From: Anaerolineae bacterium
GTDB lineage: Bacteria > Chloroflexota > Anaerolineae > JADYZS01
NCBI GenBank assembly: GCA_020853075.1
Contig: JADYZS010000523.1
Location: 1 to 6,474, forward strand
DNA: 6,474 bases
Direction: 5' to 3'
The position numbers and the translations under genes were made by a program. Position 1 is the first letter of the stretch. The number at the start of each line of letters is the position of its first letter. The notes below the pieces were generated by a model that did no database searches, was not told the DNA's origin, and saw only the letters and a list, made by a program, of their open reading frames with translations. This document shows positions 1 through 6,189 of this stretch, piece after piece.

Positions 1-1
1 A

Positions 2-29
2 TTGACTTTTCCGAAATGTGTGATATGAT
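2..29 (+). promoter_or_regulatory. Sigma70-like promoter of the IclR regulator gene
   Basis: A -35 hexamer TTGACT (2-7) is followed after 16 bases by a -10 hexamer TATGAT (24-29). TG at 21-22 sits one base before the -10, giving an extended TGn element. Five of six bases match consensus in each box. Transcription should start near 35-37, leaving a 5' UTR of about 70 bases. The surrounding stretch is AT-rich compared with the rest of the window, as expected for a promoter. The -35 box lies almost at the window edge, so upstream activator sites cannot be judged. Confidence 0.65.
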
Positions 30-47
30 ATTTATGAGATGGAATTA

Positions 48-68
48 GTTTTCCATATAGTGGAAAAC
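48..68. promoter_or_regulatory. Perfect palindrome, probable IclR-family operator
   Basis: The arms GTTTTCCA (48-55) and TGGAAAAC (61-68) are exact reverse complements separated by the 5-base spacer TATAG. IclR-family regulators bind palindromes of this size, often with TTTCCA/TGGAAA-like half-sites. The site lies just downstream of the predicted transcription start and upstream of the regulator's start codon, where a bound protein would block early elongation. Autorepression by the adjacent IclR protein is therefore the simplest reading. I found no second full copy elsewhere in the window, including in front of the transporter genes; only a half-site-like TTTTCC occurs at 7-12. Confidence 0.6.
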
Positions 69-108
69 AGATTCTGTCCTCCTTCTTTCGGCACATACGC
101 TTGCCAGG

Positions 109-888
109 ATGGCTGTGATGCCCGTCATCCCTCGCGTGGCCGGTGTTATCAAGATACTGGGCCGGGCTCCGGACGGCATGACCGTCTCTCAGTTGGCCGA
201 AGGGCTGGGAGAACCGATCAGCAGCCTCCACCGCCTGCTCCAGGCCCTGGTGCAGGAGCGGCTCGTCTGGCAAGACAGGCGCAGCAAACGATATAGCCTC
301 GGTGTTGACCTGCTGGAACTCCCACACCTTCTCATTCTGGACCAACGTCTGTGTCAGGTTGCGCATCCCTACCTGGAAAGGCTCGTGACGGAAACCTGCA
401 AGACCGCTTTCCTCACCGGCTGGATTCAGGATCGCGCCGTTGGTTTTGATGCCGTAGAAAGCCACGATGGTTCCGCCCTTTCCTTTTCGGTGCAGATCTT
501 TCAGATCATGCCATTCCATATCGCCGCCTCCGGCAAGGCGATCCTGGCTTACCAGCCACTCCCTACGATTGACGAGTTACTCACAGGGTACACCTTCACC
601 CGCCTTACCGACCGCACGCTCACCGATCCTGAAACGCTGCGCGCCCATCTTGCCATCGTGCGCGAGCAAGGATACGCCGTCTGTGACCAGGAAGCCCAGG
701 TCGGTGTCACTGCCATAGCCTCCCCTATCTTCACCAGCAACGGCGAGGTGCGAGCCTCGGTAGGGCTCTGCGCGGAGACGAAATGTTTCCAGGGCGAGCG
801 CTGGGAGCGCGATCTGGTTGCCCTCCGCCAGGTCGCCGAGCGGATCAGCGTGGAATGGGGAGGATACCGGCGGTTTGTTCTCAGTTGA
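109..888 (+). CDS. IclR-family transcriptional regulator
   Basis: This is a 259-residue DNA-binding regulator, the usual length for the family. The N-terminal winged helix-turn-helix spans about residues 9-65: the recognition helix lies around 35-53 (SSLHRLLQALVQERLV) and a basic wing follows (RRSKRYSLG). The effector-binding domain covers about 78-252. It has the family's conserved block PFHIAASGKAILAY (135-148) and, at 188-220, the block starting GYAVCDQE and containing the typical GVTAIASPIF. IclR proteins usually act as dimers or tetramers that release DNA on binding a small metabolite; the ligand here is unknown. The start is uncertain. ATG at 109 has little Shine-Dalgarno sequence, while ATG at 118 (three codons in) has AGGATGG at 106-112 in better position. 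The gene lies 282 bases upstream of a sugar transporter on the same strand, so local control of sugar uptake is likely but inferred. Confidence 0.93.
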   Translation: MAVMPVIPRVAGVIKILGRAPDGMTVSQLAEGLGEPISSLHRLLQALVQERLVWQDRRSKRYSLGVDLLELPHLLILDQRLCQVAHPYLERLVTETCKTAFLTGWIQDRAVGFDAVESHDGSALSFSVQIFQIMPFHIAASGKAILAYQPLPTIDELLTGYTFTRLTDRTLTDPETLRAHLAIVREQGYAVCDQEAQVGVTAIASPIFTSNGEVRASVGLCAETKCFQGERWERDLVALRQVAERISVEWGGYRRFVLS

Positions 889-961
889 ACCTGTCGCCAC
901 CCGATTTGATGCAGAAATGGCGGGACCTTTGCCGCAAAGCCCCGTACAGCCCAGGAGCCGC

Positions 962-989
962 TTGGGGAACCGAGATCATCCCCTATAGT
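962..989 (+). promoter_or_regulatory. Weak candidate promoter for the transporter genes
   Basis: TTGGGG (962-967) and TATAGT (984-989) are spaced by 16 bases. The -10 box matches consensus at four or five of six positions, but the -35 box matches only at TTG. It is the best pair I could find in the gap. The two inverted repeats that start here would overlap it, so they could be operator arms. The call is tentative. Confidence 0.25.
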
Positions 990-1088
990 AGCACTAATCT
1001 GCGAGTCACCGGGTTCCCCGTAGTGCTGACGTCTGCTCAAACGCAAGACCGGCGAGCGGCAGGCCGGCCAAGCAACCCGGGAGGAATC

Positions 1089-1151
1089 ATGAAGGAGGTG
1101 GTGCAATCATACAAGCCCGACCACAATCGTTTCTCTTGCTGTTCCCATTAG
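1089..1151 (+). CDS. Possible 20-codon leader ORF
   Basis: ATG at 1089 follows GGGAGGA (1079-1085) and opens a 20-codon frame ending TAG at 1149-1151. The product begins MKEVVQSYK and ends FSCCSH. It stops 19 bases before the lipoprotein GTG, and that gene's ribosome-binding site begins just after the stop, so translation of the two could be coupled. The spacing to its own Shine-Dalgarno is short (3-4 bases). The peptide has no run of one amino acid as in classical attenuators, and I recognise no homologue. It may equally be chance. Confidence 0.25.
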   Translation: MKEVVQSYKPDHNRFSCCSH

Positions 1152-1155
1152 TCAA

Positions 1156-1162
1156 GAGGAGG
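1156..1162 (+). promoter_or_regulatory. Ribosome-binding site fixing the GTG start of the lipoprotein
   Basis: GAGGAGG lies 8 bases before GTG at 1171. This strong, well-spaced site supports the non-ATG start. The choice is confirmed by the signal peptide that begins exactly there (MRKVF, then a hydrophobic core). Confidence 0.8.
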
Positions 1163-1170
1163 ATATAAAG

Positions 1171-2688
1171 GTGAGAAAAGTATTTACTGTCCTACTAGTG
1201 GTCGGCGTCCTGCTGGGCGCCTGCGCCACACCAACCCCGCAAATCATCAAAGAGACCGTCGTCGTGAAGGAGACGGTTCCCGTTGAGAAAGTGATCAAAG
1301 AGACGGTCACCGTCAAAGAGACCGTCGTCGTCAAAGAGACGCGAGTCGTAGAGAAGGCAGTGACGCAGGTGGTTGAGAAGGTCGTGACGGCGACCCCCAG
1401 TATTCCCGAGGAGGAGCTGGCGACCAGAGATAAGCCGGTTACTCTGCGCATTGGCATCAGCGCCCAGCCACCCGACTCTCCCTTCCGCAAAGCCTTGAAT
1501 GACCTGCAGGCCAGGCATCCGGAATGGCGGATTGTGGTGGAGGAGATGGCGGGCGGCGAGATGCAAAGAGTCCCCGCCCAGATCGCGGCCGGCACTCTGC
1601 CCGACGTGGTCCGCATCACGGGCCTCAGCGCGCAACCCTGGATCCGTCAGGGGGCCTTCCTCAACCTGCAACCCTTGATGACTTCAGCCCGCTACGATGT
1701 CACCGACTTCTACCCCGGCACCGCCGATGAGTTCAGGTTCCAGGGGGCTTTCTACGGCGTCCCGGCAGCGGTGGGCGCAGAGGTGATCTACTACAATATT
1801 GACCTGTTTGATAAGGCCAAGATACCCTACCCCACCGACAACTGGACGTGGGAAGACCTGCGGGCGATGGCGCGCAAGTTGACGCTGGACAAGAGCGGAA
1901 AGAATGCCGACGACCCCGCGTTTGACGGTAACAACGTGGTGCAGTGGGGCTATAACACCAACCCTGGCGCTATTGCCGCCTGGGCACACTTCTACGTTGA
2001 GCCCTTCGGCTGCGACTACTGCGCCAACGAGGACTGCACTCGCCTCAAATTCACGTCGGACGTCTGCCTCAACACGCTGCAATGGTGGGCCGACTTCACC
2101 TCCAAGGACAAGGCCACGCTGTACGATCCCTATAGCGGCAAGCAGACGGGCACCCCTGGTGATCCCTTCTTGAGCGGCAAGGTCGCCATCGGCAACAACG
2201 GTTTCTTCGCGGTGGCGCAACTGAAAGAAGTAGCATCCTTCAAGTGGGACATCGTGCAACCGCCCAAGGGCCCCACTGGCAAGCGCGTCTCCGTCTTCAG
2301 CACAAACGGCTACGTCATTGCCGCGAACAGCAAGCACCCGCGCGAAGCCTGGCGGCTCATTGAAGAATTGACGAGCCCCGACTTCATGAAGGCCGAGTTC
2401 GCTGCCAGAGGCGGCGCTCTTCCCTCCCGCCGGTCTGCCGCCCCGGTTGTGCTGGCGACTTTGCAGCCGCCGCCCGCAAACATCAAAGCGGTGCTCGCGG
2501 CTCTGGAATATGGGCATCCCTTCCGGCCCAACTCCTTCGGCGCGTTTGAGGTCTATGGCAAGATCATCGGCCTGACCAACGCGGCCATGAAGGGCGAGAG
2601 ACCTGTGAAGGACGCCTATGCCGAGGCCGAGAAGATAGCCAACGATATTCTGATCAAAGCGGAACAGGACGCAGCCCAGAAGAAATAG
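1171..2688 (+). CDS. Sugar ABC transporter substrate-binding lipoprotein (family 1, CUT1 type)
   Basis: This 505-residue lipoprotein captures a carbohydrate outside the membrane and delivers it to the two downstream permeases. It starts at GTG. A type II signal peptide has basic residues R2 and K3, a hydrophobic core (4-15) and a lipobox LGAC with the lipidated cysteine at C18. Residues 24-73 form a repetitive Val/Lys/Glu/Thr stalk that probably spaces the domain from the membrane. The binding domain runs from about 88 to the end, with typical family 1 (MalE/UgpB-like) segments: AQIAAGTLPDVVRI (137-150), the YGVPAAVGAEVIYYN block (195-209) and WTWEDLRAMARKL (225-237). Four cysteines cluster at C281, C284, C289 and C299, which is unusual. 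The gene precedes permeases and a kinase. The ligand cannot be deduced; a sugar or polyol is likely. Confidence 0.95.
   Translation: MRKVFTVLLVVGVLLGACATPTPQIIKETVVVKETVPVEKVIKETVTVKETVVVKETRVVEKAVTQVVEKVVTATPSIPEEELATRDKPVTLRIGISAQPPDSPFRKALNDLQARHPEWRIVVEEMAGGEMQRVPAQIAAGTLPDVVRITGLSAQPWIRQGAFLNLQPLMTSARYDVTDFYPGTADEFRFQGAFYGVPAAVGAEVIYYNIDLFDKAKIPYPTDNWTWEDLRAMARKLTLDKSGKNADDPAFDGNNVVQWGYNTNPGAIAAWAHFYVEPFGCDYCANEDCTRLKFTSDVCLNTLQWWADFTSKDKATLYDPYSGKQTGTPGDPFLSGKVAIGNNGFFAVAQLKEVASFKWDIVQPPKGPTGKRVSVFSTNGYVIAANSKHPREAWRLIEELTSPDFMKAEFAARGGALPSRRSAAPVVLATLQPPPANIKAVLAALEYGHPFRPNSFGAFEVYGKIIGLTNAAMKGERPVKDAYAEAEKIANDILIKAEQDAAQKK
1243..1389 (+). repeat. Imperfect tandem repeat coding the lipoprotein stalk
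   Basis: Residues 25-73 of the lipoprotein are built from repeated KETVxV and VEKxV units: KET begins at residues 27, 33, 43, 49 and 55, and VEK at 38, 60 and 68. At DNA level the units read as variants of GTCAAAGAGACGGT. The stalk contains almost no residues other than V, K, E, T, I and R, with single P, A and Q. Linkers of this type are, from memory, a hallmark of Chloroflexota binding lipoproteins. The copy number could vary between strains by slippage or recombination. Confidence 0.85.
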
Positions 2689-2693
2689 AACCG

Positions 2694-2768
2694 CGGACCT
2701 CTCTTCTCCTCTTCATCCCCCCCTCTCCCCCAGTGGGGGAGAGGGGGTAAGGGTGGAGAGGGGTTCCG
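2694..2768 (+). repeat. Intercistronic GC hairpin between lipoprotein and permease genes
   Basis: A perfect 13-bp stem pairs 2719-2731 (CCCCCTCTCCCCC) with 2735-2747 (GGGGGAGAGGGGG) around the 3-base loop AGT. An outer stem can form from CGGA plus CCTCTC (2694-2703) and GAGAGG (2756-2761) plus TCCG (2765-2768), with small bulges. No run of T follows, so it is not a standard intrinsic terminator. Its place right after a binding-protein gene resembles the REP hairpins between malE and malF in enterobacteria, which protect the upstream mRNA and let the binding protein be made in excess. GGGAGAGGG-type hairpins recur between genes in many Chloroflexota, so this may be one copy of a dispersed family; both points are inference. 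Confidence 0.75.
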
Positions 2769-2803
2769 TCCCCAAGTTCAGATGAATCTCTGGGGGTAAT
2801 GAG

Positions 2804-3778
2804 ATGAGCAGCACGGTGTCTCTGGAACAGACAGGACGCATCGCCGGCAAGGCTCAAACGGCCGGCAAAAGACGCGAGCGCATGGGCCCCCTGGCGCGAC
2901 GGCGAGAACGCTGGTTCTATTTGATGATCTCTCCCTGGATCGTCGGCTTCATCTTGTTCAGCGGCGGGCCGATCATCGCTTCCGCGGCTATCAGCTTCAC
3001 CCGTTGGAGCCTTGTCCAATCGCCGGATTGGATCGCCTTGGGGAATTACACTTACGCCCTCTTTGAGGATGACCTCTTCTGGAAAGTTATAAAGAACACC
3101 ATCTATTACAGCCTCGGCAGCGTGCCGTCCGGGCTCGTCGTCGCTTTCGCTCTCGCGCTTCTCCTCAACGAAAAAGTCCGGGGGATCAACTTCTTCCGCA
3201 CGATTTTCTTTCTGCCGTCGGTCGTCAGCGGAGTGGGGGTTATCCTTTTGTTTGGCTGGATCTTCAATCCCCGCTTCGGCCTGATCAACGGTATGCTGGC
3301 TCGCGTGGGCATCAAGGGCCCAGGCTGGCTGTACGACCCTCATTGGGCTATGCCGGTTCTCATCATCTTGAGCCTGTATGGTGTTGGCGGGACGATGCTC
3401 ATCTACCTGGCCGGCTTACAAGGGGTGCCCCAGGAACTCTACGAGGCTGCGGAGATGGACGGCGCAGGGACGTGGGCCCGCTTCCGGCACATCACGGTTC
3501 CTGTGCTGTCGCCCGTTACCTTCCTCCTCCTCGTCACGGGCATCATCGGTACCTTTCAGGTCTTCACCCCGGCCTACGTCCTGACCAACGGTGGCCCGGA
3601 GTTCTCCACGACGACGATAGGGCTCTCTATATACTTCAACGCCTTCCAATACAACAAGATGGGCTACGCGGCCTCTCAAGCATGGCTTCTTTTCGCCACT
3701 ATTCTCGTCCTGACGTTGGTGCAGTTCAGGTTGAGCAAGCGTTGGGTTCACTACGAGCAGGAGGATAGGGTGAAATGA
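2804..3778 (+). CDS. Sugar ABC transporter permease (MalF/UgpA-like)
   Basis: This 324-residue inner-membrane protein is the first of the two pore subunits. Six hydrophobic segments can be seen around residues 37-63, 99-122, 128-153, 180-206, 238-262 and 289-309. The cytoplasmic loop that docks the ATPase carries the EAA motif at about 211-237, with E214-A-A-E-M-D-G-A and later P233 and P237. The N-terminus (1-36) is hydrophilic and strongly basic, ending in a RRRER cluster, consistent with a cytoplasmic tail. The ATG at 2804 has GGGGGT six bases upstream; a second in-frame ATG at codon 27 is less likely. The gene follows the lipoprotein after the hairpin spacer and overlaps the next gene by four bases. 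It belongs to the CUT1 branch (oligosaccharides, polyols, glycerol phosphate); the substrate is unknown. Confidence 0.95.
   Translation: MSSTVSLEQTGRIAGKAQTAGKRRERMGPLARRRERWFYLMISPWIVGFILFSGGPIIASAAISFTRWSLVQSPDWIALGNYTYALFEDDLFWKVIKNTIYYSLGSVPSGLVVAFALALLLNEKVRGINFFRTIFFLPSVVSGVGVILLFGWIFNPRFGLINGMLARVGIKGPGWLYDPHWAMPVLIILSLYGVGGTMLIYLAGLQGVPQELYEAAEMDGAGTWARFRHITVPVLSPVTFLLLVTGIIGTFQVFTPAYVLTNGGPEFSTTTIGLSIYFNAFQYNKMGYAASQAWLLFATILVLTLVQFRLSKRWVHYEQEDRVK
3759..3764 (+). promoter_or_regulatory. Ribosome-binding site of the second permease
   Basis: AGGAGG lies 10 bases before ATG 3775, inside the end of the first permease gene. Together with the ATGA stop/start overlap it points to coupled translation and roughly equal amounts of the two permeases. 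Confidence 0.7.
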
Positions 3779-4653
3779 CAAGCCTCGCGACATATAAGCC
3801 GGTCTCCTGGTACCAGCGGAAGAGCGTGCGGCAGACCGCTCGCAAGATCATTGATTACCTTCTCCTGATATTACCTTCCATCCTCTTTCTGATTCCTTTC
3901 TTCTGGATGCTCTCCACCGCCTTCAAGCCGCCCAAGATGGTCTATCTGGACCCGCCGGTCTGGATCCCCAACACTCCCTCCTTGCAGAATTTCATTGAGG
4001 GCTGGAACTACGTGCCATGGCCTAAGTTCTATCGGAACACTATCCTTATCACCCTGTTCTCCGTGATCGGCAGCCTCGGCTCATCCGCTATGGTGGGGTT
4101 TGCCTTCGCCAGCCTGAACGGGCGAGGTAAGAACTTCCTGTTCACCCTTCTCCTGGCTACCATGATGGTTCCCGGCGCGGTCACCTTGATCCCGACTTTC
4201 ATCCTGTTCACTAAAGTCTTCAAGTGGATGGATACCTATTTTCCCTTGATCGTCCCTCATTTCTTTGCCAGTCCTTTCTTCGTCTTTCTGTTCCGCCAGT
4301 TCTTCCGGAGCATCCCGCGCGACCTCTACGATAGCGCGGAGATTGACGGTTGCTCACCCTTTGGCATCTTCACGCGCATCGCCGTGCCGTTGTCGGGGCC
4401 GATTGTCGCCACGGCAAGCCTTTTCTTGTTCCTCGGCTCCTGGAACGATCTCATGGGGCCGCTGATTTACCTGGCCTCTTCCGAGAAATTCACGGTGACG
4501 TTGGGGCTGACTGCCTTCACGGGTCTATACTTCGCCCGGCTCCACCTCCTGATGCCCATGTCCATTGTCGCCATGCTCCCGTCGCTGGTTCTCTTCTTCC
4601 TGGCACAGAAATACTTCGTGCGGGGCATCGTGACGACGGGCCTGAAGTTCTAA
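3775..4653 (+). CDS. Sugar ABC transporter permease (MalG/UgpE-like)
   Basis: This is the second pore subunit, 292 residues, pairing with the preceding permease in the inner membrane. Hydrophobic segments lie near 27-49, 87-113, 120-147, 155-173, 210-233 and 257-277. The EAA loop is at about 183-209 (DLYDSAEIDG, then P205 and P209), with serine in place of the first alanine of the motif, a common variation. The C-terminus KYFVRGIVTTGLKF is the typical ending of MalG-type permeases and shows that the gene is complete. Its ATG lies within ATGA, overlapping the stop of the upstream permease. The kinase follows after a 7-base gap, so all are probably on one mRNA. No ABC ATPase gene follows, so energy coupling must come from an ATPase encoded elsewhere. 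Confidence 0.95.
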   Translation: MTSLATYKPVSWYQRKSVRQTARKIIDYLLLILPSILFLIPFFWMLSTAFKPPKMVYLDPPVWIPNTPSLQNFIEGWNYVPWPKFYRNTILITLFSVIGSLGSSAMVGFAFASLNGRGKNFLFTLLLATMMVPGAVTLIPTFILFTKVFKWMDTYFPLIVPHFFASPFFVFLFRQFFRSIPRDLYDSAEIDGCSPFGIFTRIAVPLSGPIVATASLFLFLGSWNDLMGPLIYLASSEKFTVTLGLTAFTGLYFARLHLLMPMSIVAMLPSLVLFFLAQKYFVRGIVTTGLKF

Positions 4654-4660
4654 AGCGGAC

Positions 4661-6109
4661 ATGGTGACCCCGTCGCTGTTGTTGGGCATAGACATCGGCA
4701 CGCAGGGCACAAAAGGGCTCCTGCTCACTCTTGAGGGCGAAGCGCGTGCCGAGTTCTACGAGCCTCTGGAGGTGATGCGGGGTCGCCCCGGCCAGGCGGA
4801 GCAGGACCCGGAAACGGCCTGGTGGGGGAGCCTCTGCCGGGCGACGCGCGCGCTGTTGGCCGAGTCGGGGGCAGCGGCGACGGAGGTGGCTGCCGTCGGC
4901 GTCAGCGCCATGACCCCCAACGTCGCCCTTCTGGATGCTGAGGGGAGGGCGTTGCGTCCGGCTCTGCTCTATTGTGACCGGCGCGTGCCCTGGGAGGAAG
5001 AGGAGAAGCCGGAGACCGCATGGGCCGCCGGGATACGGCCCAGCACCGTGGCAGCCCGTCTCCTGTGGGCGCAGCGGCACGAGCCGGAGATATGGGCGCA
5101 GGTTCGCCACGCGCTGACGACGACCAGTTACGCCGTCTGGCGATTGACGGGGCGTTTAACCATTGACCGGGCCACGGCCCACGGCTACAATGAACTCTAT
5201 ACCCGCGCTGCCGGGAAGTGGGAAGCCGCGTACTGCGAGTCGCTGGGCCTGCGGGCCGGCCTCTTTCCCCCGGACGTGCTGGGGAGCACCGACGTGGCAG
5301 GCGAGGTGACGGCGGAGGCCGCGGCAGCGACGGGCCTCGCGCCCGGCACGCCCGTGATCGCGGGCACGGCGGACGCCTTCGCCGAGATGGTAAGCGCGGG
5401 CGTCGTCGCCGAGGACGATGCCTGTTTTCTTTACGGTACTTTCGTGGCTCTCATCGTGGCCCGCAAGCGAAAAGGCCCGGAAGAGAGTTTCATCCATTGC
5501 CTGGAGGGTCTCTCCTTTGGCGGCGCGGGGTTGCAGGCGGGAGGCGCTCTGGTGCGCTGGTTCCGCGATACCTTCGCCCAGGCCGAGGCCGCCGCCGAAG
5601 AGGCCGGAGGGCCCAGCGCCTACGCCGCCCTGGACGCGCTGGCCGAGAATGTCCCCGCGGGGAGCGAGGGATTGCTGGTGCTGCCGCGCTGGGAAGGTCC
5701 TCCCGGTGGCGCGCTGTTGGGATTGACCCTGGCCCATGGCCGGGCGCACCTCTACCGCGCCTTGCTGGAAGGGATTGCCTTTGAGGTGCGCCGCCAGATG
5801 GAAGACGAAGGGCTCCGTCCGGCGGGGATGGTGGCCGCGGGCGGCGGCAGCCAGAGCCACCTATGGACGCAAATCGTCAGCGACGTGACCGGCATCGGGC
5901 AGCATTGCCTGGCGCGCCCGTTAGGTGCGCCGCTGGGCGCGGCCTACCTTGCCGGTCTGGGCGTGGGGCTGTTAGAGGGGTTCGCACCGCTACGCCATCG
6001 CTGGCTCCGTTTCGGGCGCGAGGTGTATCCGCAGGCTGCCGTGCGCGCGGCCTACGACGCGGCTTATCGGGCCTATTGCGCCGAATACCGGCGGCGGTAT
6101 GGTCTTTGA
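4661..6109 (+). CDS. FGGY-family carbohydrate kinase, xylulokinase-like, substrate unknown
   Basis: This 482-residue cytoplasmic enzyme would transfer phosphate from ATP to a sugar or polyol, the step after import. The N-terminal lobe opens with the phosphate-binding loop GIDIGTQGTKGLLL (9-22), followed by AEQDPETAWW (46-55) and LLYCDRR (102-108). The second lobe shows GTADAFAE (235-242) with D238 as the probable catalytic base, YGTFVAL (258-264), LYRALLEGIAF (364-374) and the adenosine-site block AAGGGSQSHLW (392-402). Length is normal for the family. Where xylulokinases have a GQMHG-like segment, this protein reads VSAMTPNVALLD (81-92), so a D-xylulose substrate should not be assumed. The start lies 7 bases after the permease stop with only a weak Shine-Dalgarno, suggesting translational coupling; GTG at 4664 is an alternative. 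Parts of the gene are visibly richer in G and C than the permease genes. Confidence 0.9.
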   Translation: MVTPSLLLGIDIGTQGTKGLLLTLEGEARAEFYEPLEVMRGRPGQAEQDPETAWWGSLCRATRALLAESGAAATEVAAVGVSAMTPNVALLDAEGRALRPALLYCDRRVPWEEEEKPETAWAAGIRPSTVAARLLWAQRHEPEIWAQVRHALTTTSYAVWRLTGRLTIDRATAHGYNELYTRAAGKWEAAYCESLGLRAGLFPPDVLGSTDVAGEVTAEAAAATGLAPGTPVIAGTADAFAEMVSAGVVAEDDACFLYGTFVALIVARKRKGPEESFIHCLEGLSFGGAGLQAGGALVRWFRDTFAQAEAAAEEAGGPSAYAALDALAENVPAGSEGLLVLPRWEGPPGGALLGLTLAHGRAHLYRALLEGIAFEVRRQMEDEGLRPAGMVAAGGGSQSHLWTQIVSDVTGIGQHCLARPLGAPLGAAYLAGLGVGLLEGFAPLRHRWLRFGREVYPQAAVRAAYDAAYRAYCAEYRRRYGL

Positions 6110-6189
6110 AAGGTGGCCCTCACTCTCCCCCATCCCGTATGGCGAGTATCCCACCCCACAGGGGCGCGAATACGCGGCAAGGGGACGGT

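Larger units (their letters stand above)
889..1170 (+). promoter_or_regulatory. Leader region upstream of the transporter genes
   Basis: This 282-base gap has no credible long gene. Two inverted repeats interleave: GGGGAACC (964-971) with GGTTCCCC (1012-1019), and AGCACTA (990-996) with TAGTGCT (1021-1027). A weak promoter candidate, TTGGGG (962-967), 16 bases, TATAGT (984-989), overlaps the first arms. An 8-base palindrome GGCCGGCC lies at 1062-1069. A short ORF (1089-1151) and two purine-rich ribosome-binding-like stretches precede the lipoprotein start. There is no clear terminator after the regulator, so read-through from the upstream promoter is possible. The region probably carries the cluster's 5' UTR and perhaps its own promoter. 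The GTTTTCCA palindrome seen before the regulator is absent here. Confidence 0.4.

Noticed and set aside
7..19. TTTTCC near the left edge as a second operator
   Set aside because: Only one half-site is present; no matching TGGAAAA arm lies at the required distance.
783..1151. A 122-codon + strand frame running from inside the regulator gene through the gap
   Set aside because: It starts inside the iclR coding sequence in another frame and shows no recognisable domain. Only its last 20 codons have their own plausible start signal, and these are listed separately.
1136..1169. TTGCTG and TATAAA before the lipoprotein as a promoter
   Set aside because: The spacing is 22 bases and the -10-like box touches the start codon, so no transcript with a ribosome-binding site would result. 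The TATAAA lies between the ribosome-binding site and the start.
1684..2517. Long minus-strand frame (277 codons) opposite the lipoprotein gene
   Set aside because: It mirrors the codon structure of a well-supported gene on the + strand and has no family features of its own.
2719..2747. The intercistronic hairpin as a Rho-independent terminator
   Set aside because: It is followed by TAAGGGTGGAG with no T tract, and the permease genes downstream need the same transcript.
6085..6107. Small hairpin ATACCG/CGGTAT at the kinase 3' end as a terminator
   Set aside because: The stem is only 6 bp, lies inside the coding sequence and is followed by GGTCTTTG, which is too poor a T tract.
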